Origin: Escarpia spicata
Lineage: Eukaryota > Annelida > Polychaeta > Sabellida > Siboglinidae
Length of the DNA stretch: 64,000 nucleotides
Direction: 5' to 3'
Assembly (NCBI GenBank): GCA_963995525.1
Contig: OZ023205.1
Span: 65,978,621-66,042,620 of the forward strand
Both the position numbers and the translations under genes were made by a program. The notes beneath the pieces are model-generated. The model made no database searches, had not been told where the DNA came from, and saw nothing but the letters and a program-made list of their open reading frames with translations. Shown one piece after another: positions 1 through 9,903 of the stretch (positions are counted from its first letter, which is position 1; each line of letters starts with the position of its first letter).

Positions 1-466
1 TCTTTACATGTCAATCGTAATACCAACAGCGATATATGCCTGTGAAACGTGGAAGAATACGGCGAGGATATCAAAAAAACTAGACATATTTCATCGACGA
101 TGTCTCGGGTTCATACTGGGCATATCGTGGAGAGAACCCACCACAAATGAAGAAGTGATGAGGAGGGCAGGTCTGGACAGCCTGCATTACATAGTTAAGT
201 CTCGACGACGAAGACTAGCGGGACATATCCTACGCCTACCAAGAGAGAGAACAGCACATGTAGCAATGTAGTGGGTGCCTGAAGGTGGAAACAGAAGGAG
301 AGGAAGGCCGACTAAGACCTGGCGCAAGACGTTTAAAGAAGATCTGGCAGAGATGGAAATCACCTGGAATGAGGCCAAAGAAATTGCGAAAGACCGTAGT
401 AGATGGAGAAAGCTCGTCGCCCGATGTCCCGAAAGGAACAGGAGGAACTAAATCTAAGTAAGTAAG
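1..466 (+). mobile_element. 3' end of an RTE-like non-LTR retrotransposon (degenerate)
   Basis: The plus strand encodes the C-terminal end of a LINE endonuclease/reverse-transcriptase. An open stretch from position 8 carries an ETWK motif, a HRRCLGFILGISW block and a RRRRLAGHILRLP block. An in-frame TAG at 269-271 follows. Coding sense then resumes with WVPEGGNRRRGRPTKTWRKT and ends at a TAA at 449-451. This block order is typical of the C-terminus of endonuclease-RT type LINEs. The copy ends in TAAATCTAAGTAAGTAAG. A second copy of the same 3' end, with an internal deletion, lies at 17441-17566. The element enters from outside the window, so its upstream length is unknown. It lies inside what appears to be the downstream intron of the glycosyltransferase gene and is dead as read here. 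Confidence 0.75.
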
Positions 467-807
467 ACTCTCAAAAAACATCCAACTGTATCCCCGAAGT
501 TCTCCAAAACCCTCCAATTCCACACCTCCCCTTGAATTGAAGCTCACCCATTACTCAAACTACAGTCGCCTTGACACTCGGAAAAATAACAAAAATACAC
601 TCCTTCCCCAATCCACCCTCTTCAAAGAAAACCCCCAAAAACAATTGTTGTTATCCATCTTCTTTTAAATTTGACCCACGCATGTGCGTACTCTGGGATA
701 TTCCTCAGAACAGAGGTCACCACATAAATGTGAAGAAGAAGAACTTACAACACCACATTAACAACAACAACAACAACAAAATACAAATGACGTAACAACA
801 GCAGTAC
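467..807. other. Intron sequence downstream of glycosyltransferase exon 2
   Basis: No coding sense is seen. On the minus strand the exon ends with AG|GTACTG at 808/807, so this stretch and the LINE beyond it belong to the next intron. It contains AAC/AAG-rich low-complexity DNA around 725-785. Confidence 0.5.
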
Positions 808-1163
808 CTGCCGCGTATGATACGTTTGCCGTAGATTCCCTCGATGTCGTTAGCGCCGTTGTAGATCTTCAGTATCTTCACTATCTGAGCATTCGTACGC
901 AACGGGAACGCTTCTCCTGCGACGTTGATCAGATACCGCCAGCGGCCATCTTGTATCACGTGATCTCTCATGCAGTTGATGTCCGCCTGGAGGCGTGAGA
1001 ATCCGGCGTAGACGATGTACTCGAGCTTTGATGCGACGAACACGTTTGGAAAGCAGCGGGCCAGTGACGACATCCCAGAATGCACTTCAGGGGGCGAGTT
1101 GAGGTCGATGTGTATACAATAGACGTTCTGTGGCCGGTAGATGGCGCGCAGCAGTCTCTCCAC
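808..1163 (-). CDS. GCNT: Core 2/I-branching beta-1,6-N-acetylglucosaminyltransferase, internal exon 2
   Basis: This exon encodes the N-terminal half of the GT14 catalytic domain. Such enzymes transfer GlcNAc from UDP-GlcNAc in beta-1,6 linkage to O-glycan core 1 or poly-LacNAc in the Golgi. Translation from 1163 reads VERLLRAIYRPQNVYCIHID, followed by SKLEYIVYAGFSRLQADINC and a YLINVAGEAFPLRTN block, all characteristic of the C2GnT family. The acceptor is TTTCCTGTCGCCAG|GTGGAG and the donor is GGCAG|GTACTG, in phase 2. It joins exon 1 in phase 0 as HIEQ|VERLL, which restores the expected family sequence across a 727-bp intron. The exon ends shortly after the EGIYGKR block. About 150 residues of catalytic domain would be needed downstream and are not in the window. 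Which paralogue this is cannot be told. Confidence 0.9.
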
Positions 1164-1890
1164 CTGGCGACAGGAAACGAACGGACGATTAATATCAAAA
1201 AGGTAAAGGTAAGTTGTTATATAGCGCAGTATCCCGTCCTTAAGACTGCTCACAACGCAATAATATAAATAAGCAATAGTATAAAATAAGCAATAGTATA
1301 AAATAACACTAACTCGGAGACACTGTGAGTGCATCTCCCCCAGGCGCCGACGTCTACCCGCCTTTTTCTATGTCCACTCGTGTCGTTGGATTGCCATTGC
1401 TCTACCAACTGGTCATGTATTAAAACGCAAAGGCAAGCTAGTTATTTAGAGTAATTCACTTTTTCAGTGGACAAAACGACTGTTCAACCATTCCCTACAG
1501 GGCGCCAATGTGGAGTTACGTTCAAATACTTAGGAAAGTATTAGCTGCATGCCGTAATTGGCGCCAGCAGAAATTTAGTGGTTAGACGGTACGATGTTGA
1601 GAATACTGTACTGGTGATAGTTGCTGCGTCTGGTCTGTTACACTATGGTTGGGTGTAAACCGGTAGAAATTAATATAATAAACCCGCGCGGGTCAACAGA
1701 ACAGAAGTGTATCTTGTGCCCGGCCAGCTGTTGTGTTGAACACATCTTAAATGTTTGCTAATTACGTATTTAGAAAATTTGCGAAGTATGCCTTCGTATC
1801 ATTGCTATCCATGGACGTGAACACTTAAAGTAGTACTTGCCCCACTGCAACATGAAAAAAAAGTTGCTGTCCTGCGACAGTGCGTCGTAC
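1164..1890 (-). other. Intron 1 of the GCNT-like gene
   Basis: A GT-AG intron of 727 bp (donor CAG|GTACGA, acceptor GTCGCCAG). It holds a short direct repeat of AAGCAATAGTATAAAAT around 1271-1305 and otherwise nothing recognisable. Confidence 0.75.
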
Positions 1891-2346
1891 CTGTTCAATG
1901 TGTCTGTGCATGATGATGTTATAGGCGATGGGGAACTCGGCTTCCTCGTCATCGAGCGGGCTGGCGTGGTAACCGCGACGCCGCCTGAACTCGGCGCAGT
2001 CGGCCGTCAACGCGACGAACCTGCCGTCGTCTATGTAGATCGCAGGTTGCGCCGTCATTATCCGCTTGGCGGCGTTGTAGACCGTCTCGTTGCCGACACC
2101 AAACAGGAGCTTCTGACAAGTGATCTGTTCGCCGCCATCTTGTTTCTGTTCGGCAACGAACCTCGGTTTGGAAAGCACATCCGACGTGCAGTGGGATGAA
2201 GGTGACTCCGACGGGTAGGATGTGGAGAAGAGTTGAAGGGTGAAAATGGTGACGAATTGGCGCAAAAAGACGAGCAAGACTGCAAACAGTAGCGCCGATT
2301 GCAGCCGGCGACAGTTATTCCGGATACGTCGAAGGGGAAGCTTCAT
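1891..2346 (-). CDS. GCNT: Core 2/I-branching beta-1,6-N-acetylglucosaminyltransferase, first coding exon
   Basis: The start is the ATG at 2346-2344 (MKLPLRRIRNN). A splice-acceptor-like TTACTCTTCCGCCAG sits five bases before it, suggesting a separate 5' UTR exon. The 152 codons show a type II membrane layout: a short basic cytosolic tail, a signal anchor at about residues 14-37 (SALLFAVLLVFLRQFVTIF), then a variable stem. From about residue 83 the sequence is conserved: CQKLLFGVGNETVYNAAKRI and FVALTADCAEF, then RRGYHASPLDDEEAEFPIAY and NIIMHRHIEQ at the end. The L-x-x-E-E-A-x-FPIAY signature is diagnostic of the C2GnT/IGnT (GT14) family. The donor CAG|GTACGA is phase 0 and joins exon 2 at 1163. 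An earlier in-frame ATG at 2436 exists but lies upstream of the putative acceptor. GC content is clearly higher than in the surrounding intron. Confidence 0.9.
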
Positions 2347-2987
<641 letters not shown>

Positions 2988-3389
2988 GGAGTGGAGCGAG
3001 GGAGGGAGGGAGAGAGGCAGGTAGAGAGGGAGGCAGTGAAGGACTGGCGGATGGACGGGTGAAGGAGGGTGGGAGGGAACAGTAATTGATATCATACAAA
3101 ACAGGTAATAAATAAAAAAAAATTTCAGATATGATGTCACTGTCGTATTCCTGTTTATTTACATACACTCTCAAGTTCTGCATGTGCAGTACAATCTCGT
3201 GTAAACAAAATTCAATCAGTTGTAAAAAACCTAACTACAGGATTATTGTTCAGCAGCGTTTTTGTCTTAAATGTCACTGACTAGAATATGGATTCTGCTA
3301 AAGGCCAACTGTCAGTTTGAAAAACACGACACTGGACGAAATGTTATGTAATATTAGGATAGTCTTTACCAAAGCATTAACATATCTGG

Positions 3390-4487
3390 CTCACTGTCTT
3401 GTCCAGAACATCTTCCATTTGGTGTCCCACAAGGTTCTGTCCTTGGCCCTGTTCTGCTTAGCTTATACACTACATCCTTTAGTCGAGTCATAACTAATCA
3501 TAATATAAATCATCACTTGTATGCTGATGACACACAGGTGTATATATCACTTTCACCAACTGATACACATACATGTCTATCAACTTTAAATGACTGTCTC
3601 ACTGACATCTTGCTGTGGCTGGAAGCAAGTAAATTGAAGCTAAATCCAGATAAAACTGATCTAATTATTATTGGCAATAAACAACAGCGAAACAAGGTTG
3701 GTAACTACTTTCCAGTTATATTGCCTGGTAATAATACATTATCATCAGATACTGTTCGTAATCTAGGGGTTATCTTTGACAGTGATTTCAGCTTTAAGCA
3801 GAACATTTCTCAAGTATGTAAATCCTGTTTCTACTATATACGTGATTTCCGCCGAATTCGGCGTTATTTGTCTTTATCTATTGCTAAAACCAATATCAGT
3901 ATCTCTACTTAGTAGTCGCCTTGACTACTGCAACTGGACTTAGCTAAACCCCAACGTGTACATAATTGTTTAGAACGTATAGTACTAAATGCACCTCGTT
4001 TCTCACAATCTCTGCCCCTACTTACACAGTTGCATTGGTTTCCATTTACATATTGAATACAATTCAAATTAGCCATTATCACATTTCGTACCCTTTCTAC
4101 GCAACACCCATCCTATTTGTTTAGTCTCCTTCGTTTTTCTGGTATCCCCAGGAATCTCAGATCAACTGTTTAACAATGACTTTTTGTTCCGAAAACCAAG
4201 CTTGATATCGGCAAACGTGCTTTTTCTGTAGCTTCACCCAACATATGGAATCAACTCTCGGTCACTTTAAAATCATCTGAAACTATAAATACCTTCCGTA
4301 AAAAGCTAAAGACTTATTTATTTGAAATTGCATTCCCACCCTAACCTTCGGCGGTCCCTTGCTCTAATGACGACTCTTGCTTGTCCCTGTTAACGATTTT
4401 GCCCAATGATTCTTGTATGTTGCGCCTCTGAGCTCAGATTCCTGGGGATTTAGGCGCTAGACGTTTGTCATTATTATTATTATTATT
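3390..4487 (+). mobile_element. 5'-truncated L2/CR1-like LINE with (ATT)n tail
   Basis: Coding sense begins near 3415 with GVPQGSVLGPVLLSLYTTSF, then YADDTQVYISLSP (the RT catalytic YADD box) at about 3520, and continues open to 3912. It includes a NLGVIFDSDFSFKQNI block typical of CR1/L2-group reverse transcriptases. After 3912 the reading continues in shifted frames and ends with TFRKKLKTYLFEIAFPP near 4340. A short 3' UTR with GGCGCTAGACG is followed by ATT repeats at about 4468-4487, the usual L2-type 3' tail. The endonuclease and early RT are missing. Frameshifts make it a dead copy. Confidence 0.85.
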
Positions 4488-4616
4488 TAATAATTTACAC
4501 TGCTTTATCAAATAAATAAGGAAGTTGTAAAGAACCGTCACTGTTGAAACATTTGTGTTTGCACTATCTAATATACTCACACACATGCACATATAAAAGC
4601 GCGCGCGCACACAAAA

Positions 4617-4622
<6 letters not shown>

Positions 4623-4669
<47 letters not shown>
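4623..4669. repeat. (CA)n microsatellite
   Basis: About 22 CA units, preceded by a GCGCGCGC run and an ACCC motif. Confidence 0.95.
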
Positions 4670-4670
<1 letters not shown>

Positions 4671-4679
4671 CGTTCTCAT

Positions 4680-5072
4680 TCTTTCCTGCACTTTTCCTAC
4701 ATATCCATGTTTTTAACCTTCTCATCTTAACTGTAGTTGGTGTATTTTCCTGTGGCCAACTGTCGCTGACGTTTTTCTTCCGTATTCGTGTAGTAGGTGC
4801 TTTCATCCGCACCCAGCGGCCAGCCCACGTCATCCGGCTTCTCATTATTCTTAATATCATAATGGCCTACTTTTTGGCAAGAGTTAGGTTTATTAATTCA
4901 AACTAAAACAACATGTTCTCAAGTATATTTTTTTCCGCTAGACAAGTCGGATCAGGTTGAACCGATCTTCACTGTGGTGATTGAGAACCAAGACAGCATA
5001 TCTAGGAACAGAAGAAGATACGTATTGCCCAATGGTGACCATTCATTATATAAATGAAGGAAGGTGGACTCG
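4680..5072. other. No recognised gene
   Basis: AT-rich sequence between the L2-like element and the 9-bp array. No supported coding region. Confidence 0.4.
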
Positions 5073-5131
5073 TCAATGATGTCAATGACGTCAATGATGT
5101 CAATGACATCAATGATGTCAATGACGTCAAT
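5073..5131. repeat. 9-bp tandem repeat (TCAATGAYG)
   Basis: About 6.5 copies of TCAATGAYG. Two units form the full CRE palindrome TGACGTCA (5086-5093 and 5122-5129). Confidence 0.9.
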
Positions 5132-5351
5132 TGCGAGAGTGTTCCCAAAGCGTACTGCATTAAATGAAGACCATTGTAAATACCATCATAGTTAACTATG
5201 AATGAGCATGTTCTCACCGTCTCTTCCTGTTGTCGTTAATTTCACATTGGATCAAACGTGTACGGTTACAATGCAGTATAAAGGAATGCAACTGCAATTA
5301 ATTTTGAACCTATGTAGCCCACAACGCGGGAACTCCTTTTTGTGGAACAAT

Positions 5352-5375
5352 AGATTTAACAAGATTTAACAAGAT
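5352..5375 (-). repeat. 3' terminal decamer repeat of the CR1-like LINE
   Basis: In minus sense the element ends GGCAATCTTGTTAAATCTTG followed by TTAAATCT. The CTTGTTAAAT unit is tandemly repeated. Short terminal repeats instead of poly(A) are usual for CR1 elements. The same end is found at 10941-10960 in the second copy. Confidence 0.8.
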
Positions 5376-5427
5376 TGCCACCCAGAGAATTAACTCTAGG
5401 TAGCAGGAGGACAAGGAAGCCCTTGGC

Positions 5428-8340
5428 TTATCGAGAGTCCGACCCTTTTATATATGTGTATCCCGCCCGTCTGAGGTATGTGTCGATTTTATTGTTAAAC
5501 ATATTCACGCTACTAGCACCCACACAATCAGCAGGTAATCTGTTCCATTCATTTACAGTCCTTTGTGAAAATGAAAACTTTCTTATATCCAATCTACTCT
5601 GCTCCTTTGCTAATGCAAGATCATGTCCTCTAGTCCTTCTATCTTTCTTAACTGAGAAAAACATATTTTTATCAATATTTTTATAACCCTTCATTATTTT
5701 AAACACTTCTATCTGATCTCCTCTCAATCTCCTGGTCTCTAGTGTTGTTAAACCGCATTTTTTTAGGCGTATTTCATAACTAAGATCCCTCAGATTTGGT
5801 ATCATTTTAGTTGTTCTCCTATGCACTCTTTCTAGCATATCTATGTCCTTCCTGCGATATGGCCTCCACGCTTGAATACAATATTCTAAATGAGGCCTAA
5901 CTATTGTTTTGTACAGCGGTATTATTAGCTCTTTTTCCTTATACGTTATGTTTCGCCTAATTAATCCAAGGATTTTATTTCCCTTTGAAGCTGCAATTCC
6001 GCACTGCTCTGAAATCTTCATATCAGCACTAACGGTTAACCCTAAGTCCTTTTCTTTTACAGTAGTACTTAGTACAGTACCCCCCATTGTATATTCTACT
6101 TCTTCGTTCCCATGTCCTATGTGGAGGCATTTACATTTCCCAAAATTGAACATCATTTGCCACTTTTCAGACCATTTGATCAACCTGTCAAGATCATCTT
6201 GTAAATGCTGTCTATCTCCATCACTTTTAATCCTTCTAAACACTTTTGTATCATCCGCAAATTTCAACACCTTGCTTGTTATTTCATCATCCCAATCGTT
6301 GATGTATATTAAGAATACTATAGGACCTAATACTGATCCCTGTGGTACCCCACTCAATACCGATTTCCAGTTTGAAGCCTCCCCATCAACTACTACACGT
6401 TGTCTTCTGTCAATCAGCCATTGTTCTATCCAGTTTATTATACCATTTCCTATGCCATGGGCCTTTAGTTTAAGCAGTAATCTTTGATGTGGTACTTTGT
6501 CAAAAGCTTTTTGAAAATCTAAGTAGACGATATCTACTGGTGATCCCTCATCTACCCACTTAGTGATGTCTTCCAAAAAACATAACATATTTGTTAAGCA
6601 TGACCTCGCTTTTAAAAAATCATGTTGAGATGGGTTTATCAAGTTTTGTTTAACAAGAAAATCCACCATGTGATCTTTAATTAGTCTTTCTAATAATTTA
6701 CAAATCACTGATGTTAAACTCACTGGTCTATAGTTCTCTGACTTGTTTCTCGAACCTTTTTTGAATAACGGTATAATGTTTGCTTCTTTCCATTCTAAAG
6801 GAACCACTCCCTCTTCTAATGACAATTTGAAAACTGTTGCAAGTGGTATGCTAATTTGTTCTACAATTTCCAATAGTAGTTTGGGTGGAATACCATCCAC
6901 TTCAGGTGATTTATTATCCTTCATAGCCCTTATTTTCTTAGCTACCATTTCCGGGGTTACAATTAATTGTCCTAAATAGTCTGAATCTGCCCCCTTGAAC
7001 TTAGCCTCTGGTATTGGCAGTGAACTAATATCTTCCCTGGTAAACACTGAACTAAAGTACTCATTCAGGTCTTCTGCCATTATGAATCCCTCTGATATTA
7101 TATTTCCAGCACTATCTTCTAGAGGACCGACCTTATCTTGAACTTTCTGTTTGCTTCGAACATACGCATAAAAACTCTTGCTGTCATGTTTTATATTACT
7201 AGCTAATTGTTGTTCATAGCTTCTCTTTGAATTTCTAATTTCAGCTGTAGCTTGGTTAAGTGCTTCTTTATAATTGTTGTAGTCTTCATCATTTCCAGTA
7301 CATCTATATGACTTCCACATCATTTGTTTATACTTAATTTTTCTAATGGCTTCTTTCGATAAGTGTTTCTTTTTGGACCGTTTTCCTTGTTTTTTTAAGG
7401 GTACAAATTTATCGATTATGCACTTAATTTCACTCTTTAATATATTCCAGCATTCTGTTGCCGTCTTATTTTTCAGTGTCTTATTCCAGTCTATCTTTGC
7501 TAAATATTTCCTCATGTCCTTATACCTTCCTTTGTGGAAATTTCTCCTATACTGCTTTTTGCTATTCCTTTCTGATTTTACTTTGATGGTAAAATGTATC
7601 TGGTTGTGATCGCTACTCCCCAGTGGCTCACATATCTTGACATTGTCAAATAATTCATTCTGTGAGGACAAAACTATGTCTAACACATTCTCACCCCTGG
7701 TTGGTTCTAGCACATGTTGAGAAAGGAATGTATCTTGAACTAAAACTAAAAACTTGTGGTCCTCTCTCCCCATACTCTGTAGAGATTTCCATTGTATATG
7801 CCCATGGTTAAAATCCCCCATAATAATACAGTCCCGTTTGCTTACTTCCCTTATAGCGTTTTGTATTTTTTCATTCTCTTCTATGCTTGTGTTTGGACTT
7901 CGATAAACTAACCCAACTGTTAACGTTGAGTTTCCTGTAACTATGTTACACCAAACAGCTTCTTCGCAATCTGAATCTCTTTCTAATTTTATTTCATAAG
8001 CCTGAATAGATTCTTTAATATATAAAATAACTCCACCTCCCTTTCTTCCTATTCTATCTTTTCTAAACATTACATATCCTGTCAGTCCCAATTCAGCATC
8101 TGATATATCGGTGGTGGTCCAGGATTCGGTTATACCTATTATATGAGGGTCAATATCTTCTACCATAATGTTTAGTTCATTTCTTTTGTTTACTATACTC
8201 CTTGCATTTAAACAAACACATTTATATCCAGCTTCAGAAGAGTTTTCCAGACTGTTATTTGTTGATTTATTTGTGCTGTCTTTATTTATGCCTCCATTTT
8301 CAGGCTTTTCTGTGAGTCCCCCCTGCGAATCTAGTTTAAA
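5428..8340 (-). CDS. LINE ORF2: EEP endonuclease plus reverse transcriptase (CR1-like)
   Basis: An uninterrupted frame of about 970 codons. The N-terminal part is an apurinic-type EEP endonuclease with CLNARSIVNKRNEL, GITESW (catalytic Glu), the MGDFNHGHIQW block and GSSDHNQI (catalytic Asp-His). The RT begins with EANIIPLFKKGSRNKSENYR and PVSLTS, followed by YLDFQKAFDKVPH (first catalytic Asp), LSGVPQGSVLGPIVFLIYIN and KFADDTKVF (catalytic Asp pair). The usual LINE C-terminal block YCIQAWRPYRRKDIDMLERV follows, and the frame stops at KGSDSR. There is no ATG near the 5' end of the frame: the codon at 8349 is TTG and the first Met lies well inside the endonuclease (MVEDID). Synthesis is therefore likely coupled to ORF1 through the overlap at 8331-8340. 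The finger block reads SQHDFLKARSC where related RTs usually have Gly at the D and A positions, so the copy may not be fully active. Confidence 0.93.
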   Translation of the reverse strand, partial: FKLDSQGGLTEKPENGGINKDSTNKSTNNSLENSSEAGYKCVCLNARSIVNKRNELNIMVEDIDPHIIGITESWTTTDISDAELGLTGYVMFRKDRIGRKGGGVILYIKESIQAYEIKLERDSDCEEAVWCNIVTGNSTLTVGLVYRSPNTSIEENEKIQNAIREVSKRDCIIMGDFNHGHIQWKSLQSMGREDHKFLVLVQDTFLSQHVLEPTRGENVLDIVLSSQNELFDNVKICEPLGSSDHNQIHFTIKVKSERNSKKQYRRNFHKGRYKDMRKYLAKIDWNKTLKNKTATECWNILKSEIKCIIDKFVPLKKQGKRSKKKHLSKEAIRKIKYKQMMWKSYRCTGNDEDYNNYKEALNQATAEIRNSKRSYEQQLASNIKHDSKSFYAYVRSKQKVQDKVGPLEDSAGNIISEGFIMAEDLNEYFSSVFTREDISSLPIPEAKFKGADSDYLGQLIVTPEMVAKKIRAMKDNKSPEVDGIPPKLLLEIVEQISIPLATVFKLSLEEGVVPLEWKEANIIPLFKKGSRNKSENYRPVSLTSVICKLLERLIKDHMVDFLVKQNLINPSQHDFLKARSCLTNMLCFLEDITKWVDEGSPVDIVYLDFQKAFDKVPHQRLLLKLKAHGIGNGIINWIEQWLIDRRQRVVVDGEASNWKSVLSGVPQGSVLGPIVFLIYINDWDDEITSKVLKFADDTKVFRRIKSDGDRQHLQDDLDRLIKWSEKWQMMFNFGKCKCLHIGHGNEEVEYTMGGTVLSTTVKEKDLGLTVSADMKISEQCGIAASKGNKILGLIRRNITYKEKELIIPLYKTIVRPHLEYCIQAWRPYRRKDIDMLERVHRRTTKMIPNLRDLSYEIRLKKCGLTTLETRRLRGDQIEVFKIMKGYKNIDKNMFFSVKKDRRTRGHDLALAKEQSRLDIRKFSFSQRTVNEWNRLPADCVGASSVNMFNNKIDTYLRRAGYTYIKGSDSR
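8331..8340 (-). promoter_or_regulatory. Putative -1 ribosomal frameshift site joining LINE ORF1 to ORF2
   Basis: Read on the minus strand in ORF1 frame the codons are TAT TTA AAC TAG. The heptamer T-TTA-AAC at 8340-8334 is a canonical slippery sequence (X XXY YYZ), followed immediately by the ORF1 stop. A -1 slip gives TTT AAA CTA GAT, exactly the open ORF2 frame, which has no nearby ATG. I do not see a strong stem-loop at the ideal 5-9 nt spacing. A weak GCCT/AGGC stem lies about 28 nt downstream. Stop-codon reinitiation is an alternative. Confidence 0.5.
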
Positions 8341-9550
8341 TAGATGCAACCTGTCCCACTGTCAACAGATTGCAGCAGATTCTCTGAGAAAACTGCTGCC
8401 TCCTTTCCACTAAGATGGAGGCCATCTCTCATGTACATATCTTCCCTCCCAACAAAGTATCCCCATAAATCTGTGAATCCCACCCCCTCTTCTTCACACA
8501 TCTGCTCAGCTAGTGCATTGATCGCCATCCTCTTGCAGTTTCTATACGTTGCCCCCCTTCCTCCCATTACTGGCAAAATTCCTGACAAAATAACCTGTTC
8601 GACTCTCGTCTTCTTTAGCTTCCTCACTAACTGTCTATACTTCTGTACTATCGCAGTTGTTCCCTCCCTGTCTGCATTATTTGTTCCTACATGTACCAGT
8701 ATAGACCACCCTTGCCATGTCCCAATACCTTCTCTACCCTGTCAGTTACATGTTCAATCCTAGCCCCCGGTAAACAAACAACGATGTCCTTCCCCTCGCT
8801 CAGTGTCTTGTCCGTCTTTCTCATAATGGAGTCGCCCATAAACATCCTCTCTTTCCTCATTGCCCCGTCAATCACTGCCTTAGAATAGCTCCTTCTTCGG
8901 TTTGCATCTGTATGGTTGTTGTCTTTCCCCCCTGCCGTCTTCTCTCCTGTCACATTCTCTTCCGATCCATTCTTTCCTGTCGCTTTTTCTCTTATCACCT
9001 TTCCTCCTGTCAGCGTCCCTTTTACCGACTTCTCTTCTATCACATTTGCTCTCACTTCCTTTCGTCCCTTCTTCTTTCGTCCCGTCTCATTTTCCTCTCT
9101 CCTCTCCCGTTCCATCTTCCCTCCCTCCTTCTCTACAGTCACTTTCTTCCCTGTCACCTTCACGCTTGTCACGTTTTCTGTTGTCGATTTTCCAATTTCT
9201 TCCCCTCCAATCACCTTCTCTCCTCTCAATCTCCTTTCCTCAGTTTTCTTGCCACTGCTATTCTCCTTCAGTCTTGCAGTAGCCTCACCTCTCTCCCTGT
9301 CGTCTCTCTCCATTCGACCTGCCTCCTTGCTAATTCCCATCTCCATTCCCTTCACAATATCTGTCAACCTAACTATCTCCTTCTGCAAACACTCCACCTT
9401 CCAACATCCAATGCACTGAAAGGTGAATCCTTCATCCATGGTTTCTGCCCATGACTTTCCACACCCGGACAATGCAAAATCTACCCAGCCGTGGCATTGA
9501 TCGCACACCAAGTGTCGCTTTGCCTTGACTTGCCGCTTGCAAGGCGCCAT
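8331..9550 (-). pseudogene. LINE ORF1: zinc finger, charged linker, SGNH esterase; one frameshift
   Basis: ORF1 starts at the ATG at 9550 (MAPCKRQVKAKRHLVCDQC). Residues 4-49 hold a C/H-rich PHD-like finger (CDQCHGW ... CGKSW ... FQCIGC). A possible coiled coil and a long Glu/Lys/Thr/Gly-rich linker with VTGKKVT-like repeats follow. From about residue 237 it is an SGNH/GDSL esterase domain: FMGDSIMRK (block I Ser), HVGTNNAD (block III) and RDGLHLSG (block V Asp-x-x-His). Between blocks I and III the frame breaks near 8695-8700. The upstream frame runs into a stop at 8687 and the downstream frame continues to TAG at 8331. This is best explained by a single lost base. CR1-type ORF1 proteins with a finger and an esterase are known. 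They bind the RNA; the esterase's role is unclear. The stop is preceded by the UUUAAAC heptamer. Confidence 0.85.
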
Positions 9551-9903
9551 ATCCCGATCAGAATTTATTTAATAACTTAACTAATTTAGTCTTTATAAAG
9601 ACTGTTTCCTGTGTACTACAGCACACTTTAGGTTACAAATTTCAATTACACGGCCGACTATTTATCCTAACACGAACGCTAACATCACCGGTAGTGACCT
9701 AATTTAAATACAATCAATTACGTTATGTTAGGCTACTTTATTTATTTAGGTTACGCCGCCCGACTATCGCCCTTGCTTAATTTTAACAACAATGCTACCT
9801 AACCAAAATATATAGCAAGTACTGGCTTACACAGATATTATCTTATGTAAGTAGTTTGATGGTTGTTACTTTATCTCCTATATATTCTACCACATAATCA
9901 GGT
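9551..9903. other. Flank between two CR1-like copies, possibly LINE 5' UTR
   Basis: AT-rich with no coding sense. The 5' end of the 5.35-9.55 kb LINE may lie here but no boundary signal is visible. Confidence 0.4.

Larger units (their letters stand above)
5352..9550 (-). mobile_element. Nearly full-length CR1-like LINE
   Basis: The element reads on the minus strand. ORF1 (8331-9550) encodes a zinc-finger/esterase protein and ORF2 (5428-8340) an endonuclease-reverse transcriptase. A short 3' UTR ends in two and a half copies of a CTTGTTAAAT decamer (minus sense, 5352-5375), in place of a poly(A). The 3' 1 kb is closely related to a second copy at 9933-10960, whose 3' end has the same decamer repeats. 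The 5' boundary is not visible; at least part of 9551-9900 may be 5' UTR. ORF2 is uninterrupted over more than 970 codons, suggesting a recent insertion. ORF1 carries one frameshift. The architecture (zinc finger, SGNH esterase, EEP endonuclease, RT, short terminal repeat) fits the CR1 group. Confidence 0.92.

Noticed and set aside
5909..7609. Plus frames of 78-192 codons opposite the LINE ORF2
   Set aside because: Antisense shadows of the reverse transcriptase gene.
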